From Membranipora membranacea (Eukaryota; Bryozoa; Gymnolaemata; Cheilostomatida; Membraniporidae): a stretch of 60,000 bases of DNA. Under the pieces are notes generated by a model. The model searched no databases. It was not told the origin of the DNA and worked only from the letters and a program-made list of their open reading frames with translations. Location: NCBI GenBank assembly GCA_914767715.1, contig OU612065.1:39930001-39990000 (forward strand), written 5' to 3'. Shown here in pieces: positions 1 through 10,690 of the stretch. The stretch's first letter is position 1; each line of letters starts with the position of its first letter. A program made the position numbers and the translations under genes.

Positions 1-449
1 GAGAATTTGTAGCATGCTATGAAATGAACTCTGTGGCAACAATCATCTTGACGCGACATCACGCTTAGCTCCATTGTTTAACATTCTGTCGGACCAAACG
101 CCGCACTCACCGCGCAGGATTAAAAGCGCAAGTTATAAGCTGGCAGCAAGTAGCGGACTCTTGTAAGTTACTCTCTTGTTTGATTGTGACAGTACCAGCA
201 GTGATCTAAGCACTAGTCTGGACTGTAGGCCAAGGGAATTACAATGTGACACTCGTGTGTGATCCATCGTACAGCCGCAGATATTCTGATCTTATGAAAT
301 CTATACCTGTTTAGTTAGCAAAATCTGATGTCCGCGGCTGGATTTTGGTAATCATGTGCACATCGACACACTTAACCTAACTGGTGAACACCAGCCATTA
401 TCAGGATTACCGCCTACAAGTCATAATTTCTGTTGTCAATAACAATAGC

Positions 450-653
450 CTATAATGGCTGCTGCAATTTTCCAATTTCGCTAGCTTTCCTACTGGTTAT
501 CATTTCTGGAGTATTGTCCAAAAGTGATAGCAAAGCAGCACCGGTCAAACATCTTTTTTTCGGCATCCTCTTCTTGGCATGGGGGACAAACCTCTGATAG
601 TACCAGCGATCCCCTACGCTGAGCTTGTCAAATATTGCTGCTGCCAAATTCAA
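450..653 (-). other. Unassigned open frame in the 5S spacer, repeated in each unit
   Basis: A frame of 67 codons in the spacer on the 5S strand, present and uninterrupted in all six units (450, 1808, 3170, 4527, 5885, 7244). It contains a stretch rich in aromatic and basic residues (VGDRWYYQRFVPHAKKRMPK). It lacks an ATG at its head and can be extended upstream without one. Because the units are nearly identical in DNA, persistence of the frame is no evidence of selection. I do not recognise the family; a relic of an old transposon protein is one possibility. Confidence 0.2.
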
Positions 654-770
654 ATGGGGATTGACACATAATGCAGGATTTTCTTGAATTTATCTTCTAA
701 AAAATTGCACTTTTCGTCTTCTTTATCGTCGCAATACACATGCTTGCTTAGCTGCCGTTTAGGAATAATT

Positions 771-785
771 GGGGGGGGGGGGGGG
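771..785. repeat. Variable poly-G tract of the 5S unit
   Basis: A run of 15 G in unit 1. Equivalent tracts are 19 (2129-2147), 14 (3491-3504), 15 (4848-4862), 16 (6206-6221) and 13 (7565-7577) in units 2 to 6. It lies about 120 bp beyond the 3' end of the 5S gene. Confidence 0.9.
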
Positions 786-905
786 TTAAGAAGGGGTGGT
801 GCTGAGCTGACCCTTAAAAAATTCACTTCATGCAGCTCATATTGAGTGTAGAGCAAATAATATAACATGTTGTTTTTAGGTTTTAAAAATGGAAAATTAT
901 CAAAA

Positions 906-1023
906 GTCTACAGCACCCAGTATTCCCAGGCGGTCACCCATCCAAGTACTAACTGGGCTCGACGTTGCTTAGCTTCAGTGATCGGACGAGAACTGGCGTA
1001 TTCAACGTGAGATGGCCGTAGAC
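906..1023 (-). rRNA. 5S ribosomal RNA, copy 1
   Basis: A 118-nt match to eukaryotic 5S rRNA: it begins GTCTACGGCC and ends GGGTGCTGTAGAC, with the internal A-box region (AAGCTAAGC) and C-box region (GGATGGGTGACCGCCTGGGA). The four A residues at 902-905 read as TTTT on the coding strand, the RNA polymerase III terminator. Nucleotide 24 is U in this copy. The product is the 5S RNA of the large ribosomal subunit. Confidence 0.97.
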
Positions 1024-1047
1024 AACTATGGTGATTAATTTTAGCAG

Positions 1048-1108
1048 TTTTATGCTTGGATGCAGGAATAACTAAACAAGGGCATGCAACTCTTGTTTTG
1101 ATTTGCAT
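1048..1108 (-). promoter_or_regulatory. 5S upstream elements: TATA-like box and octamer
   Basis: On the coding strand of copy 1, CATAAAA (1048-1054) sits at about -31 to -25 from the 5S start, a usual position for a polymerase III TATA-like element. Further upstream, 1101-1108 reads ATGCAAAT, the exact octamer that serves as a distal element in many snRNA-type promoters. Both recur at the same offsets in the other units. The 5S internal control region should be sufficient for basal transcription, so a role for these motifs is inference. Confidence 0.45.
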
Positions 1109-2267
1109 GTTTATAGTCTTATTCCTAGACATTTTAACTTGTTTCTCTATATGACAACAGAATCATCCTTCTCCTTCTTCATTATATCTTTCATCTATTA
1201 TAGAACATACATTTCTCTTCCAGAACATTGTTAGTATGCAATTTACCTTTTTGATTTCATTTGAGGAGGGACTGGTTGGTTTGGCTGCCAGGTTGCAACC
1301 CAGCTGCCGGGTTCGATGGCTCAAACAAACATCGTCTAACGGCATTGGACTTTTTGCGGAGAATTTGTAGCATGCTATGAAATGAACTCTGTGGCAACAA
1401 TCATCTTGACGCGACATCACGCTTAGCTCCATTGTTTAACATTCTGTCGGACCAAACGCCGCACTCACCGCGCAGGATTAAAAGCGCAAGTTATAAGCTG
1501 GCAGCAAGTAGCGGACTCTTGTAAGTTACTCTCTTGTTTGATTGTGACAGTACCAGCAGTGATCTAAGCACTAGTCTGGACTGTAGGCCAAGGGAATTAC
1601 AATGTGACACTCGTGTGTGATCCATCGTACAGCCGCAGATATTCTGATCTTATGAAATCTATACCTGTTTAGTTAGCAAAATCTGATGTCCGCGGCTGGA
1701 TTTTGGTAATCATGTGCACATCGACACACTTAACCTAACTGGTGAACACCAGCCATTATCAGGATTACCGCCTACAAGTCATAATTTCTGTTGTCAATAA
1801 CAATAGCCTATAATGGCTGCTGCAATTTTCCAATTTCGCTAGCTTTCCTACTGGTTATCATTTCTGGAGTATTGTCCAAAAGTGATAGCAAAGCAGCACC
1901 GGTCAAACATCTTTTTTTCGGCATCCTCTTCTTGGCATGGGGGACAAACCTTTGATAGTACCAGCGATCCCCTACGCTGAGCTTGTCAAATATTGCTGCT
2001 GCCAAATTCAAATGGGGATTGACACATAATGCAGGATTTTCTTGAATTTATCTTCTAAAAAATTGCACTTTTCGTCTTCTTTTTCGTCGCAATACACATG
2101 CTTGCTTAGCTGCCGTTTAGGAATAATTGGGGGGGGGGGGGGGGGGGTTAAGAAGGGGTGGTGCTGAGCTGACCCTTAAAAAATTCACTTCATGCAGCTC
2201 ATATTGAGTGTAGAGCAAATAATATAACATGTTGTTTTTAGGTTTTAAAAATGGAAAATTATCAAAA

Positions 2268-2385
2268 GTCTACAGCACCCAGTATTCCCAGGCGGTCACC
2301 CATCCAAGTACTAACTGGGCTCGACGTTGCTTAGCTTCAGTGATCGGACGAGAACTGGCGTATTCAACGTGAGATGGCCGTAGAC
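2268..2385 (-). rRNA. 5S ribosomal RNA, copy 2
   Basis: Same 118-nt sequence as copy 1, including U at nucleotide 24, with the TTTT terminator at 2264-2267. Its upstream spacer has a private substitution (tttattgtc instead of tttatagtc). Confidence 0.97.
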
Positions 2386-3624
2386 AACTATGGTGATTAA
2401 TTTTAGCAGTTTTATGCTTGGATGCAGGAATAACTAAACAAGGGCATGCAACTCTTGTTTTGATTTGCATGTTTATTGTCTTATTCCTAGACATTTTAAC
2501 TTGTTTCTCTATATGACAACAGAATCATCCTTCTCCTTCTTCATTATATCTTTCATCTATTATAGAACATACATTTCTCTTCCAGAACATTGTTAGTATG
2601 CAATTTACCTTTTTGATTTCATTTGAGGAGGGACTGGTTGGTTTGGCTGCCAGGTTTCAACCCAGCTGCCGGGTTCGATGGCTCAAACAAACATCGTCTA
2701 ACGGCATTGGACTTTTTGCGGAGAATTTGTAGCATGCTATGAAATGAACTCTGTGGCAACAATCATCTTGACGCGACATCACGCTTAGCTCCATTGTTTA
2801 ACATTCTGTCGGACCAAACGCCGCACTCACCGCGCAGGATTAAAAGCGCAAGTTATAAGCTGGCAGCAAGTAGCGGACTCTTGTAAGTTACTCTCTTGTT
2901 TGATTGTGACAGTACCAGCAGTGATCTAAGCACTAGTCTGGACTGTAGGCCAAGGGAATTACAATGTGACACTCGTGTGTGATCCATCGTACAGCCGCAG
3001 ATATTCTGATCTTATGAAATCTATACCTGTTTAGTTAGCAAAATCTGATGTCCGCGGCTGGATTTTGGTAATCATGTGCACATCGACACACTTAACCTAA
3101 CTGGTGAACACCAGCCATTATCAGGATTACCGCCTACAAGTCATAATTTCTGTTGTCAATAACAATAGCCTATAATGGCTGCTGCAATTTTCCAATTTCG
3201 CTAGCTTTCCTACTGGTTATCATTTCTGGAGTATTGTCCAAAAGTGATAGCAAAGCAGCACCGGTCAAACATCTTTTTTTCGGCATCCTCTTCTTGGCAT
3301 GGGGGACAAACCTCTGATAGTACCAGCGATCCCCTACGCTGAGCTTGTCAAATATTGCTGCTGCCAAATTCAAATGGGGATTGACACATAATGCAGGATT
3401 TTCTTGAATTTATCTTCTAAAAAATTGCACTTTTCGTCTTCTTTTTCGTCGCAATACACATGCTTGCTTAGCTGCCGTTTAGGAATAATTGGGGGGGGGG
3501 GGGGTTAAGAAGGGGTGGTGCTGAGCTGACCCTTAAAAAATTCACTTCATGCAGCTCATATTGAGTGTAGAGCAAATAATATAACATGTTGTTTTTAGGT
3601 TTTAAAAATGGAAAATTATCAAAA

Positions 3625-3742
3625 GTCTACAGCACCCAGTATTCCCAGGCGGTCACCCATCCAAGTACTAACTGGGCTCGACGTTGCTTAGCTTCAGTGA
3701 TCGGACGAGAACTGGCGTTTTCAACGTGAGATGGCCGTAGAC
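3625..3742 (-). rRNA. 5S ribosomal RNA, copy 3
   Basis: A complete 118-nt 5S gene with the TTTT terminator at 3621-3624. Nucleotide 24 is A instead of U, a variant shared with copies 4 and 5 only. Confidence 0.97.
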
Positions 3743-4982
3743 AACTATGGTGATTAATTTTAGCAGTTTTATGCTTGGATGCAGGAATAACTAAACAAGG
3801 GCATGCAACTCTTGTTTTGATTTGCATGTTTATAGTCTTATTCCTAGACATTTTAACTTGTTTCTCTATATGACAACAGAATCATCCTTCTCCTTCTTCA
3901 TTATATCTTTCATCTATTATAGAACATACATTTCTCTTCCAGAACATTGTTAGTATGCAATTTACCTTTTTGATTTCATTTGAGGAGGGACTGGTTGGTT
4001 TGGCTGCCAGGTTTCAACCCAGCTGCCGGGTTCGATGGCTCAAACAAACATCGTCTAACGGCATTGGACTTTTTGCGGAGAATTTGTAGCATGCTATGAA
4101 ATGAACTCTGTGGCAACAATCATCTTGACGCGACATCACGCTTAGCTCCATTGTTTAACATTCTGTCGGACCAAACGCCGCACTCACCGCGCAGGATTAA
4201 AAGCGCAAGTTATAAGCTGGCAGCAAGTAGCGGACTCTTGTAAGTTACTCTCTTGTTTGATTGTGACAGTACCAGCAGTGATCTAAGCACTAGTCTGGAC
4301 TGTAGGCCAAGGGAATTACAATGTGACACTCGTGTGTGATCCATCGTACAGCCGCAGATATTCTGATCTTATGAAATCTATACCTGTTTAGTTAGCAAAA
4401 TCTGATGTCCGCGGCTGGATTTTGGTAATCATGTGCACATCGACACACTTAACCTAACTGGTGAACACCAGCCATTATCAGGATTACCGCCTACAAGTCA
4501 TAATTTCTGTTGTCAATAACAATAGCCTATAATGGCTGCTGCAATTTTCCAATTTCGCTAGCTTTCCTACTGGTTATCATTTCTGGAGTATTGTCCAAAA
4601 GTGATAGCAAAGCAGCACCGGTCAAACATCTTTTTTTCGGCATCCTCTTCTTGGCATGGGGGACAAACCTCTGATAGTACCAGCGATCCCCTACGCTGAG
4701 CTTGTCAAATATTGCTGCTGCCAAATTCAAATGGGGATTGACACATAATGCAGGATTTTCTTGAATTTATCTTCTAAAAAATTGCACTTTTCGTCTTCTT
4801 TTTCGTCGCAATACACATGCTTGCTTAGCTGCCGTTTAGGAATAATTGGGGGGGGGGGGGGGTTAAGAAGGGGTGGTGCTGAGCTGACCCTTAAAAAATT
4901 CACTTCATGCAGCTCATATTGAGTGTAGAGCAAATAATATAACATGTTGTTTTTAGGTTTTAAAAATGGAAAATTATCAAAA

Positions 4983-5100
4983 GTCTACAGCACCCAGTAT
5001 TCCCAGGCGGTCACCCATCCAAGTACTAACTGGGCTCGACGTTGCTTAGCTTCAGTGATCGGACGAGAACTGGCGTTTTCAACGTGAGATGGCCGTAGAC
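4983..5100 (-). rRNA. 5S ribosomal RNA, copy 4
   Basis: A complete 118-nt 5S gene carrying the A24 variant. The base four nucleotides 5' of the gene on its coding strand is also changed relative to the other units (plus strand gacaacttt instead of gacaactat). Internal control regions and the T-run terminator are intact. Confidence 0.97.
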
Positions 5101-6341
5101 AACTTTGGTGATTAATTTTAGCAGTTTTATGCTTGGATGCAGGAATAACTAAACAAGGGCATGCAACTCTTGTTTTGATTTGCATGTTTATAGTCTTATT
5201 CCTAGACATTTTAACTTGTTTCTCTATATGACAACAGAATCATCCTTCTCCTTCTTCATTATATCTTTCATCTATTATAGAACATACATTTCTCTTCCAG
5301 AACATTGTTAGTATGCAATTTACCTTTTTGATTTCATTTGAGGAGGGACTGGTTGGTTTGGCTGCCAGGTTTCAACCCAGCTGCCGGGTTCGATGGCTCA
5401 AACAAACATCGTCTAACGGCATTGGACTTTTTGCGGAGAATTTGTAGCATGCTATGAAATGAACTCTGTGGCAACAATCATCTTGACGCGACATCACGCT
5501 TAGCTCCATTGTTTAACATTCTGTCGGACCAAACGCCGCACTCACCGCGCAGGATTAAAAGCGCAAGTTATAAGCTGGCAGCAAGTAGCGGACTCTTGTA
5601 AGTTACTCTCTTGTTTGATTGTGACAGTACCAGCAGTGATCTAAGCACTAGTCTGGACTGTAGGCCAAGGGAATTACAATGTGACACTCGTGTGTGATCC
5701 ATCGTACAGCCGCAGATATTCTGATCTTATGAAATCTATACCTGTTTAGTTAGCAAAATCTGATGTCCGCGGCTGGATTTTGGTAATCATGTGCACATCG
5801 ACACACTTAACCTAACTGGTGAACACCAGCCATTATCAGGATTACCGCCTACAAGTCATAATTTCTGTTGTCAATAACAATAGCCTATAATGGCTGCTGC
5901 AATTTTCCAATTTCGCTAGCTTTCCTACTGGTTATCATTTCTGGAGTATTGTCCAAAAGTGATAGCAAAGCAGCACCGGTCAAACATCTTTTTTTCGGCA
6001 TCCTCTTCTTGGCATGGGGGACAAACCTCTGATAGTACCAGCGATCCCCTACGCTGAGCTTGTCAAATATTGCTGCTGCCAAATTCAAATGGGGATTGAC
6101 ACATAATGCAGGATTTTCTTGAATTTATCTTCTAAAAAATTGCACTTTTCGTCTTCTTTTTCGTCGCAATACACATGCTTGCTTAGCTGCCGTTTAGGAA
6201 TAATTGGGGGGGGGGGGGGGGTTAAGAAGGGGTGGTGCTGAGCTGACCCTTAAAAAATTCACTTCATGCAGCTCATATTGAGTGTAGAGCAAATAATATA
6301 ACATGTTGTTTTTAGGTTTTAAAAATGGAAAATTATCAAAA

Positions 6342-6459
6342 GTCTACAGCACCCAGTATTCCCAGGCGGTCACCCATCCAAGTACTAACTGGGCTCGACG
6401 TTGCTTAGCTTCAGTGATCGGACGAGAACTGGCGTTTTCAACGTGAGATGGCCGTAGAC
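6342..6459 (-). rRNA. 5S ribosomal RNA, copy 5
   Basis: A complete 118-nt 5S gene with the A24 variant and the T-run terminator at 6338-6341. Confidence 0.97.
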
Positions 6460-7697
6460 AACTATGGTGATTAATTTTAGCAGTTTTATGCTTGGATGCA
6501 GGAATAACTAAACAAGGGCATGCAACTCTTGTTTTGATTTGCATGTTTATAGTCTTATTCCTAGACATTTTAACTTGTTTCTCTATATGACAACAGAATC
6601 ATCCTTCTCCTTCTTCATTATATCTTTCATCTATTATAGAACATACATTTCTCTTCCAGAACATTGTTAGTATGCAATTTACCTTTTTGATTTCATTTGA
6701 GGAGGGACTGGTTGGTTTGGCTGCCAGGTTTCAACCCAGCTGCCGGGTTCGATGGCTCAAACAAACATCGTCTAACGGCATTGGACTTTTTGCGGAGAAT
6801 TTGTAGCATGCTATGAAATGAACTCTGTGGCAACAATCATCTTGACGCGACATCACGCTTAGCTCCATTGTTTAACATTCTGTCGGACCAAACGCCGCAC
6901 TCACCGCGCAGGATTAAAAGCGCAAGTTATAAGCTGGCAGCAAGTAGCGGACTCTTGTAAGTTACTCTCTTGTTTGATTGTGACAGTACCAGCAGTGATC
7001 TAAGCACTAGTCTGGACTGTAGGCCAAGGGAATTACAATGTGACACTCGTGTGTGATCCATCGTACAGCCGCAGATATTCTGATCTTATGAAATCTATAC
7101 CTGTTTAGTTAGCAAAATCTGATGTCCGCGGCTGGATTTTGGTAATCATGTGCACATCGACACACTTAACCTAACTGGTGAACACCAGCCATTATCAGGA
7201 TTACCGCCTACAAGTCATAATTTCTGTTGTCAATAACAATAGCCTATAATGGCTGCTGCAATTTTCCAATTTCGCTAGCTTTCCTACTGGTTATCATTTC
7301 TGGAGTATTGTCCAAAAGTGATAGCAAAGCAGCACCGGTCAAACATCTTTTTTTCGGCATCCTCTTCTTGGCATGGGGGACAAACCTCTGATAGTACCAG
7401 CGATCCCCTACGCTGAGCTTGTCAAATATTGCTGCTGCCAAATTCAAATGGGGATTGACACATAATGCAGGATTTTCTTGAATTTATCTTCTAAAAAATT
7501 GCACTTTTCGTCTTCTTTTTCGTCGCAATACACATGCTTGCTTAGCTGCCGTTTAGGAATAATTGGGGGGGGGGGGGTTAAGAAGGGGTGGTGCTGAGCT
7601 GACCCTTAAAAAATTCACTTCATGCAGCTCATATTGAGTGTAGAGCAAATAATATAACATGTTGTTTTTAGGTTTTAAAAATGGAAAATTATCAAAA

Positions 7698-7815
7698 GTC
7701 TACAGCACCCAGTATTCCCAGGCGGTCACCCATCCAAGTACTAACTGGGCTCGACGTTGCTTAGCTTCAGTGATCGGACGAGAACTGGCGTATTCAACGT
7801 GAGATGGCCGTAGAC
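7698..7815 (-). rRNA. 5S ribosomal RNA, copy 6
   Basis: A complete 118-nt 5S gene with U at nucleotide 24, like copies 1 and 2. It is the last full 5S gene before the assembly gap; the G tract of its unit is the shortest (13). Confidence 0.97.
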
Positions 7816-8912
7816 AACTATGGTGATTAATTTTAGCAGTTTTATGCTTGGATGCAGGAATAACTAAACAAGGGCATGCAACTCTTGTTTTGATTTGCAT
7901 GTTTATAGTCTTATTCCTAGACATTTTAACTTGTTTCTCTATATGACAACAGAATCATCCTTCTCCTTCTTCATTATATCTTTCATCTATTATAGAACAT
8001 ACATTTCTCTTCCAGAACATTGTTAGTATGCAATTTACCTTTTTGATTTCATTTGAGGAGGGACTGGTTGGTTTGGCTGCCAGGTTGCAACCCAGCTGCC
8101 GGGTTCGATGGCTCAAACAAACATCGTCTAACGGCATTGGACTTTTTGCGGAGAATTTGTAGCATGCTATGAAATGAACTCTGTGGCAACAATCATCTTG
8201 ACGCGACATCACGCTTAGCTCCATTGTTTAACATTCTGTCGGACCAAACGCCGCACTCACCGCGCAGGATTAAAAGCGCAAGTTATAAGCTGGCAGCAAG
8301 TAGCGGACTCTTGTAAGTTACTCTCTTGTTTGATTGTGACAGTACCAGCAGTGATCTAAGCACTAGTCTGGACTGTAGGCCAAGGGAATTACAATGTGGA
8401 CACTCGTGTGTGATCCATCGTACAGCCGCAGATATTCTGATCTTATGAAATCTATACCTGTTTAGTTAGCAAAATCTGATGTCCGCGGCTGGATTTTGGT
8501 AATCATGTGCACATCGACACCACTTAACCTAACTGGTGAACACCAGCCATTATCAGGATTACCGCCTACAAGTCATAATTTCTGTTGTCAATAACAATAG
8601 CCTATAATGGCTGCTGCAATTTTCCAATTTCGCTAGCTTTCCTACTGGTTATCATTTCTGGAGTATTGTCCAAAAGTGATAGCAAAGCAGCACCGGTCAA
8701 ACATCTTTTTTTTCGGCATCCTCTTCTTGGCATGGGGGACAAACCTCTGATAGTACCAGCGATCCCCTACGCTGAGCTTGTCAAATATTGCTGCTGCCAA
8801 ATTCAAATGGGGGATTGACACATAATGCAGGATTTTCTTGAATTTTATCTTCTAAAAAATTGCACCTTTTCGTCTTCTTTTTCGTCGCAATACACATGCT
8901 TGCTTAGCTGCC

Positions 8913-9112
8913 NNNNNNNNNNNNNNNNNNNNNNNNNNNNNNNNNNNNNNNNNNNNNNNNNNNNNNNNNNNNNNNNNNNNNNNNNNNNNNNNNNNNNNNN
9001 NNNNNNNNNNNNNNNNNNNNNNNNNNNNNNNNNNNNNNNNNNNNNNNNNNNNNNNNNNNNNNNNNNNNNNNNNNNNNNNNNNNNNNNNNNNNNNNNNNNN
9101 NNNNNNNNNNNN
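8913..9112. other. Assembly gap (200 N)
   Basis: Exactly 200 undetermined bases. The left edge stops inside a seventh 5S unit, right after gcttagctgcc, roughly 18 bases before the G tract expected there. The right edge is not 5S-unit sequence. The true number of 5S repeats is therefore unknown. Open frames drawn across it are meaningless. Confidence 0.97.
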
Positions 9113-9215
9113 CTTAGTCTGAGCATATAGTATGTAAGCAATTGATTAAGTAAAATGCTGAGCAAAACTTAAAATTTTCATTAGTCGATGCACCATTTTT
9201 TATACAATTTAATGC

Positions 9216-9420
9216 TATAGGCCAGAAACAGCCATAATGTAAGTTGTTATGGCACGGACAATATTTGATTGCATGATATACTGATCACATTTTATACTTT
9301 ATTACTATAAATAATTATGTTCTGTAAAATTCACCTGGTGTACCCGGTTGTATTAGTCATATTTAGAAATAAGAAGGTGTTTTTTTTATATTACATTTAT
9401 GGGGACATAATTCCCATTCC
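9216..9420 (+). mobile_element. Solo terminal repeat of the 1.35-kb inverted-repeat element
   Basis: This segment starts tataggccagaaacagcc and matches, with scattered differences and small indels, the terminal inverted repeats at 17249-17476 and 18349-18595. Shared landmarks in the same order are gttatggcacggacaat, ttctgtaaaattcacc, gtacccggttgt and catatttagaaa. The other half of the element is not seen nearby; it may have been deleted. Confidence 0.75.
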
Positions 9421-10440
9421 GACCTATGTGATACGGTGAAAAAGGGAATAGCGCAAAGACGTTGCGTCGTAAGGAATGCACTGAATCAGAGAGGACTGTG
9501 AGGATCGGAAATTTAATTCACTGTGCATATACTTTAAGAGAGTATATGCTGTGAGGAACGGAATCGGTACTATCCTATACTAAAATATATGCTGTGTATT
9601 ATTAGTATGTATAGTTGTTCTATAACCGTCCTACTTTTAAATTTGGTTGTAACTATGGTTCTAGTAATGGTTTTAAATCTTGCACTCCGGACACTTCTAA
9701 ATGTCACTTTATTGTTGTGTAATATATTTGTAGTTCTAATTTGGAGTTACCTCCTCTTTCATGCACTGAAGAAAGACAAGATCGCTCAAATCTATTAAAA
9801 CGTGGTTCCAATTGGTAAAACTTGCACTCTGGTGAGTACGAGGTATTTAACTTATTAATTTCTATTGACGAACAGCTGGTTCCCACTACTCCACAAAGTA
9901 ATTTACTAAGGGGTTGTTATTGAGCCTGACCTTTTCTTAGCTTCACTAGAAGTTGCCTTCAAGCTGTTTAAGAAAGGTTCCTGCCGATAACCTGCTAAGA
10001 CCCCTGTCTTGTTCTAACAGTAAAACTCTCGATGAGTTTTGAGACAATGCTCTTGTACCACAAAGTCAATATTGTCTTTAAATGTTAGTACGACACAATT
10101 TACTATTTATGAATGTGTTCAGGTGAGGTTTGATATTTTTGTTATTCAACTTAGGTGACTGATTTTAATTATGAGCACCTACTTGATCTCTGTATAGTGC
10201 CTGGAAGCCCAATCAGGTAATCAAGGCGGTGTATCAGTATCACAGGCCTCTTAGCCAAGTTAAATTAACTAAAGACTCCAACCCAATTTCTAGTGAAGGA
10301 AAGAGGTATCAGTCTGTGGTCACTCGAAAATTGATGTTCAAATTCTATATTCAAAGTTGAATTTATGTTTTCACAGACGCAGATATGACTACTACTTATT
10401 TCTGTTCTGCTTTAACAGTAGTTCCCAATGTTACTTCTCA

Positions 10441-10690
10441 ATAATTTCCAACTTTGATATGAGAACAGACGCGAATTACATGCGTTTAACTGTGGGTCAC
10501 AATGATTTCCGACTTTGATATGAGCACAGATACGAATTACCTGCGTTTAGCTGTGGGTCACAATGATTTCCGACTTTGATATGAGCACAGATACGAATTA
10601 CCTGCGTTTAACTGTGGGTCACAATGATTTCCGACTTTGATATGAGCACCGACGCGAAATACCTGCGTTTAGCGGTGGGTCACAATGATT
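10441..10690. repeat. 61-bp tandem repeat, four copies
   Basis: Four consecutive units of about 61 bp, each containing atttccgactttgatatgag and a tgcgttta..tgtgggtca block. Units 2 and 3 are nearly identical; units 1 and 4 carry more changes. No coding or structural role is visible. Confidence 0.9.

Larger units (their letters stand above)
1..8912 (-). repeat. Tandem 5S rDNA array, about 6.5 repeat units
   Basis: Six full repeats and the start of a seventh lie head to tail. The distances between successive 5S genes are 1362, 1357, 1358, 1359 and 1356 bp. Subtracting the G tract in each unit (19, 14, 15, 16, 13) leaves 1343 bp every time, so the homopolymer is the only source of length variation. 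The window opens inside a unit: base 1 corresponds to base 1359. The non-5S part of each unit (about 1.22 kb) shows no recognisable tRNA, U snRNA or spliced-leader gene on either strand. Units differ by only a handful of substitutions, as expected of concerted evolution. Confidence 0.97.

Noticed and set aside
908-1132. 74-codon frame on the minus strand of each 5S unit
   Set aside because: It runs straight through the 5S rRNA gene and its 5' flank; the sequence is explained by the RNA gene.
1302-1325. Possible tRNA B box (GGGTTCGATGG) in the 5S spacer
   Set aside because: The second half does not match the B-box consensus, and no A box or cloverleaf is found around it.
1-8912. Spliced-leader or U snRNA gene hidden in the 5S spacer
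   Set aside because: 5S arrays host such genes in some animals, but I found no convincing Sm site with flanking stems or known snRNA core on either strand.
8825-9165. Open frames spanning the N run
   Set aside because: They cross 200 undetermined bases; the coding appearance is an artefact of X residues.
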